The notes below the pieces were generated by a model. It did no database searches and was not told the DNA's origin. It saw nothing but the letters and a program-made list of their open reading frames with translations. A DNA stretch of 64,000 bases from contig NZ_CP151637.1 of assembly GCF_038397755.1 (NCBI RefSeq), forward strand, positions 4,382,170-4,446,169. The letters are read 5' to 3'. A program made the position numbers and the translations under genes. This DNA comes from Microbacterium sp. LWH7-1.2. GTDB taxonomy: Bacteria; Actinomycetota; Actinomycetes; Actinomycetales; Microbacteriaceae. This document shows positions 1 through 9,500 of the stretch, piece by piece. The stretch's first letter is position 1; each line of letters opens with the position of its first letter.

Positions 1-1
1 G

Positions 2-1438
<1,437 letters not shown>

Positions 1439-1469
1439 TCCAGAACTCCACGACCGCGTAACGCGTTCA

Positions 1470-1503
1470 CAGAACGGCCCCTCCTCGCGGAGGGGCCGTT
1501 CTG
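1470..1503. terminator. Bidirectional terminator between groEL and WXG100 gene
   Basis: A perfect 15-bp stem (1470-1484 with 1489-1503) closes on a 4-base loop (tcgc). It lies between two convergent genes and can serve both. No long U tract follows, as is usual in high-GC actinobacteria. Confidence 0.85.
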
Positions 1504-1514
1504 CGTTCCCGGGG

Positions 1515-1802
1515 TCAGCGGAACAGGCTGGTCGTCGCCACTTCGGTCTCGGCATACTGGCGGCCTGCCGCCGCGAGCGAGGCATTGATGCTCGCCAGGG
1601 ACTCCTCGACCTGACGCTGCGTCGCGCGCCACTGCTCGACCACGCCCGCGAAGGCTGCCGAGGCGGAACCGGTCCACGAGGACTGCAGCTGCGTGAGCTG
1701 CGCCAGCATCGCGTTCGACTCGGCCTGCAGGCGGTCGATCGTGCCGCGCACCGTGGCGGTCGAGGTGAGGATGGTGTCGCTGTCGACGGTGAAGACGGCC
1801 AT
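1515..1802 (-). CDS. WXG100 / ESAT-6-like small secreted protein
   Basis: This is a 95-residue helical-hairpin protein with the family's central Trp-x-Gly turn (WTG near residue 47) between two long amphipathic helices. Proteins of this kind are substrates or partners of type VII (ESX) secretion. The ATG at 1802 is chosen because AGGAG lies about 8 bases upstream; an open frame extends further 5' but adds a poorly structured stretch. The length is typical of the family. No EccC-type ATPase or other ESX component is visible nearby, so it is an orphan here. The secretion route and partner are unknown. Confidence 0.88.
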   Translation of the reverse strand: MAVFTVDSDTILTSTATVRGTIDRLQAESNAMLAQLTQLQSSWTGSASAAFAGVVEQWRATQRQVEESLASINASLAAAGRQYAETEVATTSLFR

Positions 1803-1940
1803 TCGTGGCTCCTGATCAACGTGCGGCGGCCGGATGCCGAACCGCGGTGAAGCCACGCTAGGCGTCCGACGGGGCGGGGTCGCGGCATCCGTCGTCCGTT
1901 GTGCACGATGCGGAGCGAGCGGCGACTGGGGAGGAGGCGA

Positions 1941-3695
1941 TCACTCCGGACCGTCGGCGAGCCTCGCCATCGGCTGGGTCGCGAGGTCGAGGTGCTCGGC
2001 GGCGTCGCGGACGTCGGCGAGCGGGAACGCCACACGGAAGGTCGCACCGCCGCCCGGCGTGTCGACGACGCCGACGGATCCGTGCAGCGCCTCGACGATC
2101 GAGGCGACGATCGACAGGCCCAGTCCCGACCCGCCGGTCTCGCGCGTGCGCGAGGTGTCGGCCCGCCAGAAGCGCTGGAAGATCTTGTCCTTGATCTGGT
2201 CGGGGACGCCCTCCCCGTGGTCGATCACCTCGATCCATCCCATGCGGTCGCGCACATCGACGCCGACGCGCAGTTCGACGGGGGAGTCCTCCGACGAATA
2301 GCGCCGGGCGTTGCCCAGCAGGTTCGTGACGACCTGGCGGATGCGGTTCTCGTCGCCGAGCACGACCGGCGGCAGGCCGCTCGCCGGCGGCTGCTGCTCC
2401 TCGTCGGGAAGGATCGGCGGGAGCGCGGCGCTGGCGGCGCCCGCCGCGGGCACGGGCTTCGGGCGGCGGCGCAGCAGCGACAGCGTCGCACCGGCTCGCG
2501 ACCTCGCCGACGGCGCGCCCGCGCGGCGCTTCGGCTCGGGCCGCTCGGACGCCTCTTCCTCGGGCGGCAGCGCGGGCTCGTCGATCGTGGTGTCGATGAC
2601 CGCGACCGAGCGCATCGGCGACGCGGCGCGCACATCGAGGGCAGCGTCCCGTGCGATGGGCCGCAGGTCGACAGGTCCGATGACGACATCGCGGCGCTCG
2701 TCGAGCCGGGCGAGGGCGAGAAGATCCTCGACGAGGACGCCCATGCGGATCGCCTCCTTCTCGATGCGCTCCATCGACTGCGCCACGTCCTCGTCGCCGC
2801 GGATCGCGCCCATGCGGTACAGCTCGGCGTAGCCGCGTACGGTGACCAGGGGAGTGCGCAGCTCGTGGCTCGCGTCGCCCACGAACCGGCGCATCTGGCG
2901 CACGGTCGAATCGCGTTGCGAGAGTGCCGCGTCGACACGGTCGAGCATCGCGTTGATGGCGGTCTTGAGGCGGCCGACCTCTGTCGTCGTCGGCTCGATG
3001 TCGGTCATGCGCAGGCTGAAGTCGCCGCCCGCGATGGCGTCGGCGGTGGACTCGACCTGCCCGAGGCTGCGGAACGTCAGCGTGACGAGGAAGCGGGTCG
3101 CCACCGCGCCGGCGATGAGCACCACGAGCGCGAGGATCGAGTAGATGCCGATGTACTGCGCGATCGTGCGGTTGACGGCGGCCAGCGGGACCGCGACCAG
3201 CTGCGGGTAGAGGATCCCGGTGTCTTCGGACTGCTGGTTCGACACGGTGGCCAGGAACTCGGCCTCGCCGTCCTCCGACATGAGCTGCTGGATCTGCAGC
3301 TCCTCCGTGACGGCACGCTCGGGGGTCAGGGTGGTGGGCACGTCGGGGGAGGGGCCGCCTCGACCACCGACGAGGGCGAGGAGGTTGTCCTCCTTCTGGG
3401 TGGGCTCGTAGACGGCGACGAAGTAGTCGGCTCCGGCGGTGCCCTCCTTCTCCTCCACCTCGAGGCGTCCGTCGACCGACGAGAACTCGAGCAGCGGTGC
3501 GGCGGCCTCCTGGCGTCCGAGTGCGATCAGCTGGGTCTCGACCCCGTCGATCAATGAGTTGCGCAGGAAGAGCGCCGTGCCGACGCCGGCGGCGATGAGC
3601 CCGATCCCGAGGAGCGCGACGGTGACCCCGGTGACCTTCGCGCGCAGACTCGTGCCGCGCCACCACCGGGTGATCGCGTCGGGCTTGTGCGCCAG
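1941..3695 (-). CDS. Membrane sensor histidine kinase of an OmpR-type two-component system
   Basis: This sensor kinase pairs with the response regulator encoded just upstream (25-base gap from its stop). Translation order shows an N-terminal transmembrane segment, a ~140-residue extracytoplasmic sensor region and a second transmembrane segment. A HAMP domain follows, then the H-box (ASHELRTPL), N-box (NLLGNARRYS), G1 (DHGEGVPD), F-box (FQRFWRADTS) and G2 (GSGLGLSI). About 75 Pro/Arg/Ala-rich residues are inserted between the start of the ATPase domain and the N-box. The start is uncertain. The first membrane helix lies upstream of the first in-frame TTG (3554), and no ATG/GTG/TTG is available before the preceding in-frame stop. 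A CTG at 3695, preceded by GAGGGGG, is the best candidate. The family resembles actinobacterial TcrY/TrcS-type kinases. Confidence 0.9.
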   Translation of the reverse strand: MAHKPDAITRWWRGTSLRAKVTGVTVALLGIGLIAAGVGTALFLRNSLIDGVETQLIALGRQEAAAPLLEFSSVDGRLEVEEKEGTAGADYFVAVYEPTQKEDNLLALVGGRGGPSPDVPTTLTPERAVTEELQIQQLMSEDGEAEFLATVSNQQSEDTGILYPQLVAVPLAAVNRTIAQYIGIYSILALVVLIAGAVATRFLVTLTFRSLGQVESTADAIAGGDFSLRMTDIEPTTTEVGRLKTAINAMLDRVDAALSQRDSTVRQMRRFVGDASHELRTPLVTVRGYAELYRMGAIRGDEDVAQSMERIEKEAIRMGVLVEDLLALARLDERRDVVIGPVDLRPIARDAALDVRAASPMRSVAVIDTTIDEPALPPEEEASERPEPKRRAGAPSARSRAGATLSLLRRRPKPVPAAGAASAALPPILPDEEQQPPASGLPPVVLGDENRIRQVVTNLLGNARRYSSEDSPVELRVGVDVRDRMGWIEVIDHGEGVPDQIKDKIFQRFWRADTSRTRETGGSGLGLSIVASIVEALHGSVGVVDTPGGGATFRVAFPLADVRDAAEHLDLATQPMARLADGPE

Positions 3696-3720
3696 ATCGT
3701 CCCCCTCGCTCGCTCCCGCG

Positions 3721-4413
3721 TCAGGCGGTCTTGCCGGCCTTCAGCATGTAGCCGAAGCCGCGCTTGGTCTGGATGAGCGGCTCGGACGAGTGCGGGTCGA
3801 TCTTGCGGCGCAGGTACGAGATGTAGCTCTCGACGATGCCCGCGTCGCCGTTGAAGTCGTACTCCCACACGTGGTCGAGGATCTGGGCCTTCGACAGCAC
3901 GCGGTTGGGGTTGAGCATGAGGTAGCGCAGGAGCTTGAACTCGGTGGGACTGAGGTCGATGGAGGCGTCGCCCACCTGAACGTCGTGGGTGTCCTGGTCC
4001 ATCGTGATCTCGCCGGCGCGGATCATCGACTCCTCGTCGGCCTGCATCGTGCGGCGCAGGATCGCCTGGATGCGGGCGACGATCTCGTCGAGGCTGAAGG
4101 GCTTGGTGACGTAGTCGTCGCCGCCGGCGTTGAGCCCGGTGATCTTGTCTTCGGTCTCGTCCTTCGCGGTGAGGAACAGGATCGGCGCGGTGTAGCCGGC
4201 GCCGCGGAGGCGCTTGGTGACGCTGAAGCCGTTCATATCGGGCAGCATCACGTCGAGGATGATGAGGTCGGGCTCCTCCTCGAGCACCGCCGAGATCGTC
4301 TGGGCGCCGTTGGACACGGCGCGTACCTGGAATCCGGCGAATCGCAGGCTCGTGATCAGCAGGTCGCGAATGTTCGGTTCGTCGTCCACGACGAGGATGC
4401 GCGGTGCGGTCAT
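3721..4413 (-). CDS. OmpR/PhoB-family response regulator
   Basis: This is a 230-residue cytoplasmic DNA-binding regulator. The N-terminal receiver has the acidic pocket (DDE), the phosphoacceptor Asp in LDVMLPD and the conserved Lys in VTKPF. The C-terminal winged helix carries the SPTEFKLL and TKRGFGY signatures. It precedes its cognate kinase with 25 bases between genes, so the two are almost certainly cotranscribed. The target genes cannot be told from sequence. The closest named types are mycobacterial TcrX/TrcR/PrrA-like regulators, but I do not assign one. Confidence 0.95.
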   Translation of the reverse strand: MTAPRILVVDDEPNIRDLLITSLRFAGFQVRAVSNGAQTISAVLEEEPDLIILDVMLPDMNGFSVTKRLRGAGYTAPILFLTAKDETEDKITGLNAGGDDYVTKPFSLDEIVARIQAILRRTMQADEESMIRAGEITMDQDTHDVQVGDASIDLSPTEFKLLRYLMLNPNRVLSKAQILDHVWEYDFNGDAGIVESYISYLRRKIDPHSSEPLIQTKRGFGYMLKAGKTA

Positions 4414-4477
4414 GCCCTCATTATGTCGGCGGAACCGATGCGGCGTCTGGATATCCTGCGACGCGGCCGAGAATCGA

Positions 4478-5170
4478 TCAGCCGGCGCCGCGGCGTATCT
4501 CGACGCAGCAGCGGCCCGCCGCGGGCGCGAGAACGGGTGTCCGGGCGTCGCCGGCAGCGGTCGCGAGACCCCGGACGAGCTCGAGGTTCGCCCCGCAGAT
4601 GAGGGTGGTGTGCCGGGTCGCCAGGGCGTGGAAGGGGCAGTTCTCGAGCACGAGATCGGCGGTGGATGCTGCGTCGCCCTCGCCGTCCGCAGCGGCCGCG
4701 TCCTTCGCGCGCGGTGCGTAGCCGCACATCGTGAGCGCCTCCTCGAGATCGGCGCACCCGGCGCCGATCACGGCGCCCGCGGCGAAGGCGCCGGCATCGA
4801 GCGCGTCGCGGACGGGCACCCCGCGCTCGTCGGCCTCCTCCGCCGCGGCGGCGAGCAGCTCACCCGCGAGCTCGTAGTGACGCTCCGGGATCGTGGCGGC
4901 GAGTTCGCCTGCTACGGCCCGGTACAGCTTCGCCGGGCGCCCGGCGCCGGGGCCGGTGCGACCCGATCGCCGCTCGTACGAGACGGTCAGGAGCCCGGCC
5001 TCCGCCAATCGATCCAGGTACATCGCCGCTGTGCTGCGCGGCATTCCGAGCGCGGCCGCGGCCTCGTCGCGGCCGATCGGGCGTTCGGTCGCGAGGCGGT
5101 ACAGTTCGCGGCGATGCGGGTCGGCGAGTGCCGCGACCGCCTCGGCGCGGTTGGGGGTGAGGGTGCTCAC
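4478..5170 (-). CDS. Cys-rich winged-helix regulator (ArsR/SufR-like, COG2345 type)
   Basis: This is a 230-residue protein with an N-terminal winged helix (residues ~5-85) of the ArsR/DeoR sort. Its C-terminal half carries cysteines at 139, 149, 178, 192, 221 and 222. The spacing Cys178-x13-Cys192-x28-Cys221 is close to the three-cysteine pattern of the iron-sulfur regulator SufR. A redox- or Fe-S-sensing role is therefore plausible but inferred. The GTG start at 5170 is preceded by an AGAGG-type site. It is divergent from the folE-like operon across a ~100-bp gap with a good promoter and is the natural candidate to control it. It has no suf genes beside it, unlike real sufR. Confidence 0.8.
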   Translation of the reverse strand: MSTLTPNRAEAVAALADPHRRELYRLATERPIGRDEAAAALGMPRSTAAMYLDRLAEAGLLTVSYERRSGRTGPGAGRPAKLYRAVAGELAATIPERHYELAGELLAAAAEEADERGVPVRDALDAGAFAAGAVIGAGCADLEEALTMCGYAPRAKDAAAADGEGDAASTADLVLENCPFHALATRHTTLICGANLELVRGLATAAGDARTPVLAPAAGRCCVEIRRGAG

Positions 5171-5200
5171 GGCACGAGTCTACCTCTAAAAGCAGAAACC

Positions 5201-5229
5201 TTGACAAAAGAATCTGAGAGTTCTAGCGT
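5201..5229 (+). promoter_or_regulatory. Sigma70-type promoter of the folE-like operon
   Basis: A perfect -35 TTGACA (5201-5206), a 17-base spacer and -10 TAGCGT (5224-5229, TAnnnT type) sit about 44 bases before the folE-like start. The surrounding ~40 bases are AT-rich compared with the genome and are shared with the divergent regulator gene, so its operator probably lies here. Confidence 0.65.
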
Positions 5230-5272
5230 CGGGGTCAGGCGAGCCGATCGTGCTCAGGACGAAGGAGTGGGG

Positions 5273-5875
5273 ATGATGTCGCCCCCGGCGCACGCGACGG
5301 CGCTGCACGTCCTGCCCGACGAGGCGCCGATCGATCGCGACGCGGCGATGGTCGCCGTCGCCGATCTGCTCGCGGCGCTCGGCTTCGATCCGGACGAGGG
5401 CGATCTCGTGGAGACGCCGCGGCGCGTCGCCGACGCCTTCATCGAGATGATGACACCCGAGCCCTTCGAGATGACGACCTTCGCGAACGAGGACGCCTAC
5501 GACGAGCCGGTCGTGGTGCGCGGCATCCCGTTCGTCTCCCTCTGCCGGCACCATCTCCTGACCTTCCGCGGCACCGCCACCGTCGGCTACGTGCCCGGGG
5601 AGCGGCTCGTCGGCCTCTCGAAGCTCGCGCGCGTCGTCGCGCACCACGCACGCGGGCTTCAGGTGCAGGAGGCCCTGACCATGCAGATCGCGCGCACTCT
5701 CGAGCGCGCATTGGAGCCGCAAGGCGTCGGCGTCGTCATCGAGGCCGAGCACCTGTGCATGTCGGCGCGGGGTGTGCGCACCGAGGGAGCGCTCACCACG
5801 ACCACGGCGTTCCGGGGAGTGCTGGCCACCGACACCGCGCTGCAGGGGCGATTCATCGGAGCGCGCCCCGTCTGA
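5273..5875 (+). CDS. folE: GTP cyclohydrolase I homologue (diverged)
   Basis: The family opens the imidazole ring of GTP to make 7,8-dihydroneopterin triphosphate, the first step of folate and pterin synthesis. At 200 residues the length is normal. Zinc ligands Cys91, His94 and Cys162 and catalytic His93 and His160 are all present, and the GLSKLARVV and AEHLCM blocks are intact. The invariant C-E-H-H becomes C-R-H-H (Arg92), QERLT becomes QEALT, and the usual KPGS after RGVR is TEGA. It is therefore a diverged copy, probably in addition to a housekeeping folE elsewhere. The start follows an AAGGAG site by about 7 bases. It is first in a four-gene operon with a flavin reductase, a DHPS homologue and a DHFR-like reductase. 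Confidence 0.9.
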   Translation: MMSPPAHATALHVLPDEAPIDRDAAMVAVADLLAALGFDPDEGDLVETPRRVADAFIEMMTPEPFEMTTFANEDAYDEPVVVRGIPFVSLCRHHLLTFRGTATVGYVPGERLVGLSKLARVVAHHARGLQVQEALTMQIARTLERALEPQGVGVVIEAEHLCMSARGVRTEGALTTTTAFRGVLATDTALQGRFIGARPV

Positions 5876-5903
5876 CGCACCGAGAGAGACGAGAGGAGTC
5901 GTC

Positions 5904-7124
5904 ATGAGCCACATGCTGATCATCGGGGGAGGCCTCGCCGGCGGAACGGCCGCGGAGGCGCTCCGAGCCGAGGGGTTCGACGGCGACATCACCGTCGTGG
6001 CCGCCGAGGCGCATCCGCCCTATCAGCGGCCCCCGCTGTCGAAGGGCTACCTCGCGGGTGACGAAGGGCTGGATGCCGTCATCCTGCACCCCGCCGAGTG
6101 GTACGCCGAGCGCGGCATCCGCCTCCTCACCGGCGTCGCGGTCACCTCGCTCGAACCCGCCGCGCACGCGGTGGAGCTCGAGGACGGCGAACGGCTGACC
6201 TACGATGCGGTGCTGCTCGCGACCGGAGCCACCCCGCGCACGATCCCGCTGCCCGGTCACGATCTGCCCGGAGTCTCGACGCTGCGACGCCTCGACGACT
6301 CCGACGCCCTGGCGGCGCAGCTTCGCGACGGCGGACGGCGGCTGGTGGTGATCGGTGCGGGCTGGATCGGCATGGAGGTCGCCGCCACGGCGCGCGGATT
6401 CGGCAACGAGGTCGCGATGGTCGAGCGCGACGCCGTGCCGCTCGCGACGGCGCTCGGCAGCGAGATGGGGGAGGTCTTCCGCAAGCTCCATCTCGAGCAC
6501 GGCGTCGACCTCCGCACGTCGGTCGGCGTGGACCGGATCATCGGCGACGGCCGCGCCGAGGGCGTCGTGGTCGACGGCGAGACGCTTCCCGCGGATCTCG
6601 TGCTCGTCGGCGTCGGGGCGTCGCCGAACACGGCGCTCGCCGAGGAGGCGGGACTCGACATCCTCAACGGCGTCCTCACCGATGGGGCCCTGCGCACCAG
6701 CGCGCCCGACGTGTACGCCGCCGGCGACGTCGCGAACGCGTACCACCCGGTGCTGCAGCGGCATCTGCGCAGCGAGCACTGGGCGAACGCCCTGAATGCC
6801 GGCAAGGTCGTGGCGAAGTCGATGCTCGGGAAGCCGGCATCCTTCGACGGCATCCCGTACTTCTACACCGACCAGTACGACCTCGGCATGGAGCTCTCGG
6901 GCTACCCGCCGCTGATGGCGGATGCCGAGATCGTGGTGCGCGGCGATCTCGACGCGCGCGAGTTCATCGCCTTCTGGACCGACGACGGCCGTATCGTCGC
7001 GGGCATGAACGTCAACGTGTGGGACGTGAACGACGAGGTGCAGGAGCTCATCCGCTCGGGAGCTCGAATCGACCCGGACCGGCTCCGCGACTCCGACGTG
7101 CCCCTGGAGGATCTCGCGCCGTGA
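5904..7124 (+). CDS. FAD-dependent ferredoxin/rubredoxin-type NAD(P)H reductase
   Basis: This 406-residue flavoprotein is of the oxygenase-coupled ferredoxin reductase (FRO_reductase) family. It passes electrons from NAD(P)H to a small iron-sulfur protein. It shows the FAD-binding GGGLAGG motif at the N-terminus, a second Rossmann motif (GAGWIGME) around residue 150, the FAD-binding AAGDVAN block and a C-terminal reductase domain. ATG at 5904 follows a GAGAGGAG site. Its last base triplet overlaps the next start (GTGA), so translation is coupled to the DHPS homologue. No ferredoxin or oxygenase gene is in the operon. The electron acceptor is unknown; a reductive step on a pterin is one possibility. 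Confidence 0.92.
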   Translation: MSHMLIIGGGLAGGTAAEALRAEGFDGDITVVAAEAHPPYQRPPLSKGYLAGDEGLDAVILHPAEWYAERGIRLLTGVAVTSLEPAAHAVELEDGERLTYDAVLLATGATPRTIPLPGHDLPGVSTLRRLDDSDALAAQLRDGGRRLVVIGAGWIGMEVAATARGFGNEVAMVERDAVPLATALGSEMGEVFRKLHLEHGVDLRTSVGVDRIIGDGRAEGVVVDGETLPADLVLVGVGASPNTALAEEAGLDILNGVLTDGALRTSAPDVYAAGDVANAYHPVLQRHLRSEHWANALNAGKVVAKSMLGKPASFDGIPYFYTDQYDLGMELSGYPPLMADAEIVVRGDLDAREFIAFWTDDGRIVAGMNVNVWDVNDEVQELIRSGARIDPDRLRDSDVPLEDLAP

Positions 7125-8029
7125 CGCTCGCTCCCGACACCGCCTCGGCCCTGGCCGCTCCGGTGCTCGACCTGCCAGGGGGTGCGCTCGACCTGTCGCG
7201 GCACATCGCCGTGATGGCGATCGTGAACCGTACACCCGACTCGTTCTACGACCGGGGGTCGACGTTCGCGCTCGACGCGGCGGTCGCCGCCGGTTTCGCT
7301 GCGGCCGAGGCCGGCGCCGAGATCATCGACGTCGGTGGCGTGAAGTTCGCGCCAGGGCCGGCGGTGCCGGTCGCCGAGGAGATCGCGCGCGTCGTGCCGG
7401 TCGTGCGGGAGCTCGCGCCGGTCGCACGTGTGAGCGTCGACACGTTCCACGCCGAGGTCGCGCGCGCGGCGATCGAGGCGGGCGCAGCGATCATCAACGA
7501 CACGACGGGCCTGCACGATCCGGCGATGGCCGACGTGGTCGCGCAGGGCGGCGCCGGGGTGGTCATCGCCCACAGCCTCGCGGCGCCTCGCACGCAGCAT
7601 CCGCTCCCGTACTACGACGACGTGATCGGCGACATCGCCGAGTTCCTCGTCGCACGGCGGGACCGGGCAAGAGAGCGCGGCGTGCCCGACTCGCGCATCG
7701 TGCTCGACCCCGGCCACGACCTCAACAAGAACACGCGTCAGACGCTGGAGCTCACTCGACGGCTCGGCGAGCTCGCCGGACTGGGCGCGCCGCTGCTCGT
7801 GGCGCTCTCGAACAAGGATTTCGTGGGCGAGACGCTCGACCGCGAGAAGGGCGACCGCCTCCCGGGCTCGCTCGCCGCGGCGGTCTTCTGCGCCCTGAAC
7901 GGCGCGCGCATCGTGCGCGCGCACAACGTGCGCGAGACGGTCGACGCGATGCGCATGGTGGAGGCGATCCTCGGCTGGCGCGATCCTGCCTACGAGCTGC
8001 ACAACACCCGACCCGAGGGGAACGACTGA
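7121..8029 (+). CDS. Dihydropteroate synthase homologue (FolP2-like)
   Basis: This is a 302-residue TIM-barrel protein of the pterin-binding (DHPS) family. True DHPS joins 6-hydroxymethyl-dihydropterin diphosphate to p-aminobenzoate. Recognisable blocks are MAIVNRTPDSF, SVDTF, INDTTGL and LDPGHDLNKNT. Key loops differ: the family DVGGESTRPG is DVGGVKFAPG here, SRKSFIG is SNKDFVG, and the late HDV is HNV. The pterin site looks kept and the pABA site altered, much like mycobacterial FolP2, which is not thought to be a working DHPS. The GTG start overlaps the stop of the reductase gene. A different second substrate than pABA is a reasonable inference. Confidence 0.85.
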   Translation: MTLAPDTASALAAPVLDLPGGALDLSRHIAVMAIVNRTPDSFYDRGSTFALDAAVAAGFAAAEAGAEIIDVGGVKFAPGPAVPVAEEIARVVPVVRELAPVARVSVDTFHAEVARAAIEAGAAIINDTTGLHDPAMADVVAQGGAGVVIAHSLAAPRTQHPLPYYDDVIGDIAEFLVARRDRARERGVPDSRIVLDPGHDLNKNTRQTLELTRRLGELAGLGAPLLVALSNKDFVGETLDREKGDRLPGSLAAAVFCALNGARIVRAHNVRETVDAMRMVEAILGWRDPAYELHNTRPEGND

Positions 8030-8736
8030 TGCCCACGCACTCCGAGCTCTTCGACGCCTATGCGCTCCACGGCCGCGACGGCACGCGGGTCCGCATGAAC
8101 TTCGTCTCGAGCGCCGACGGCGCCGTCACGCTCGGGGGCCAGAGCGGCGCGCTCGGCGGCGACACCGACCGCGAGCTCATGCAGGTGCTGCGCGCGATGG
8201 CCGACGTCGTGCTCGTCGGAGCCGGAACCGTGCGCGCCGAGGGCTACGGCGGGCTGAAGGTCGATGAGGGGGATGTCGAATGGCGTCGCGCGCGAGGCCT
8301 CGACGACCAGCCCGCGCTCGCCGTGCTCAGCGGCCGTCTGCACCTCGATCCGGCCGACTCCGTCTTCACCGAGGCCGTGCGCGCGCCGGTGATCGTGACG
8401 ACGGATGCTGCGGCCGCCGCAGACGGAAGGCGCTTCGAATCGGTGGCCACGGTGCTGGCGTGCGGCGAGGACGAGGTCGATCTCGCCGCCATGCTGGACG
8501 CGTTCGCGCGGCGGGGCTGGACGCAGGTGCTGTGCGAGGGCGGCCCGCACCTCTTCGGCGCACTGCTGCAGGCGGACCTCGTCGACGAGGTCTGCATCAC
8601 GCTGGCGCCCCGGTTCGTCGGGGGAGAGGCCGGGCGCATCGTGCAGGGCGCCGCCGAGGCCGACCGGCGCTTCCACCTGGCGGGGGTCGTGACCGACGAC
8701 GAGGGATTCGTGTTCTTCCGCTACGTCGCGTCCTGA
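8029..8736 (+). CDS. RibD C-terminal / DHFR-like NADPH-dependent pyrimidine reductase family
   Basis: This 235-residue protein has the RibD_C (dihydrofolate-reductase-like) fold. The N-terminal MNFVSSADGAV strand-loop, the ADVVLVGAGTVRAEGYG nucleotide-binding block and the CEGGPHLFGALL motif near residue 170 are clear. Family members reduce riboflavin precursors, and one mycobacterial member (Rv2671) can replace DHFR. The ATG overlaps the upstream stop by one base (TGATG), so it is the last coupled gene of the folE-like operon. A role reducing the operon's pterin product is inferred from this context, not from the sequence alone. Confidence 0.88.
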   Translation: MPTHSELFDAYALHGRDGTRVRMNFVSSADGAVTLGGQSGALGGDTDRELMQVLRAMADVVLVGAGTVRAEGYGGLKVDEGDVEWRRARGLDDQPALAVLSGRLHLDPADSVFTEAVRAPVIVTTDAAAAADGRRFESVATVLACGEDEVDLAAMLDAFARRGWTQVLCEGGPHLFGALLQADLVDEVCITLAPRFVGGEAGRIVQGAAEADRRFHLAGVVTDDEGFVFFRYVAS

Positions 8737-8756
8737 CGCGGCGCGGGTGCGATCGG

Positions 8757-9305
8757 TCAGTTGAGGCACGCGCGCACAGCGCGCTCGACGATCGGCCGGA
8801 TCTCGGCATCCGGATCCACGGTCACCCGATGCAGGGCGAGCCCGTCGCCCGCGGCCATGAGGGCACGCGCCGCCTCATCGGGAGAGCGGGCGCCGATCCG
8901 CCCCAGCAGGCCGATCGTCCACTCGACGAAGAGCCGGCGCTGGGCGAGGAGCGGGGCGAGCAGCTCGGGATCGCCCGCGCCCTCGAGGAACAGTGCGTAG
9001 CGCGCTCTCGTGCGGGAAGCGCGTGGCCCGGTCTGAAACGCGATCATGCTGCTGAGCGCCTCGATGAACTGCTCGGGCGTCTCGACCGGGGGCGCGTCTG
9101 CGGCCGCGAACTCGGCCCGCTCGCCTTCTGCGAGCCAGGCGACCACCCCGGCGACGAGCGCATCGCGGGTCCGGAACCAGTTCGAGGTCGACCCCTTCGG
9201 CAGACCGGCGCGTTCGTCGACCCGAGCGTGGGTCAGCGCGCGGATGCCCTGCTCGCCCACGAGCGCGAGCGCGGCGTCGAGCGCGCGATCGCGGGTGGAT
9301 GCCAT
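8757..9305 (-). CDS. TetR-family transcriptional regulator
   Basis: This is a 182-residue regulator with an N-terminal helix-turn-helix (recognition region around RVDERAGLPKGSTSNWF, residues 25-45) and an all-helical ligand domain. ATG at 9305 starts the conserved region; an open frame runs further upstream without family resemblance. No strong ribosome site is visible. It converges with the pterin-like operon (20 bases apart) and is divergent from the 5'-nucleotidase gene, so self-regulation or control of that gene is possible. The ligand is unknown. Confidence 0.9.
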   Translation of the reverse strand: MASTRDRALDAALALVGEQGIRALTHARVDERAGLPKGSTSNWFRTRDALVAGVVAWLAEGERAEFAAADAPPVETPEQFIEALSSMIAFQTGPRASRTRARYALFLEGAGDPELLAPLLAQRRLFVEWTIGLLGRIGARSPDEAARALMAAGDGLALHRVTVDPDAEIRPIVERAVRACLN

Positions 9306-9500
9306 GCATCGACAGTAGGTGAAGAGTGGATACTGCAGAAGTAGTGGCGTTCTCGGCCGCCTGCATCGTTCCGGTTTCATGAAGTTCACCGATCTCCCCT
9401 GTCGCATCCGCAGGGCCTGTATTAGGTTTCTCGTGATCGCGCCCACGAGGACGCGTGCATCTCGGCGGGCAGAGCCGCCCGCCAGAAAAGGGAGGGTTCT

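Noticed and set aside
1858..3666. Long Arg-rich frame covering the histidine kinase
   Set aside because: It is an alternative frame of the kinase gene. Composition (Arg/Pro/Ala-rich, no family) is typical of a high-GC shadow frame.
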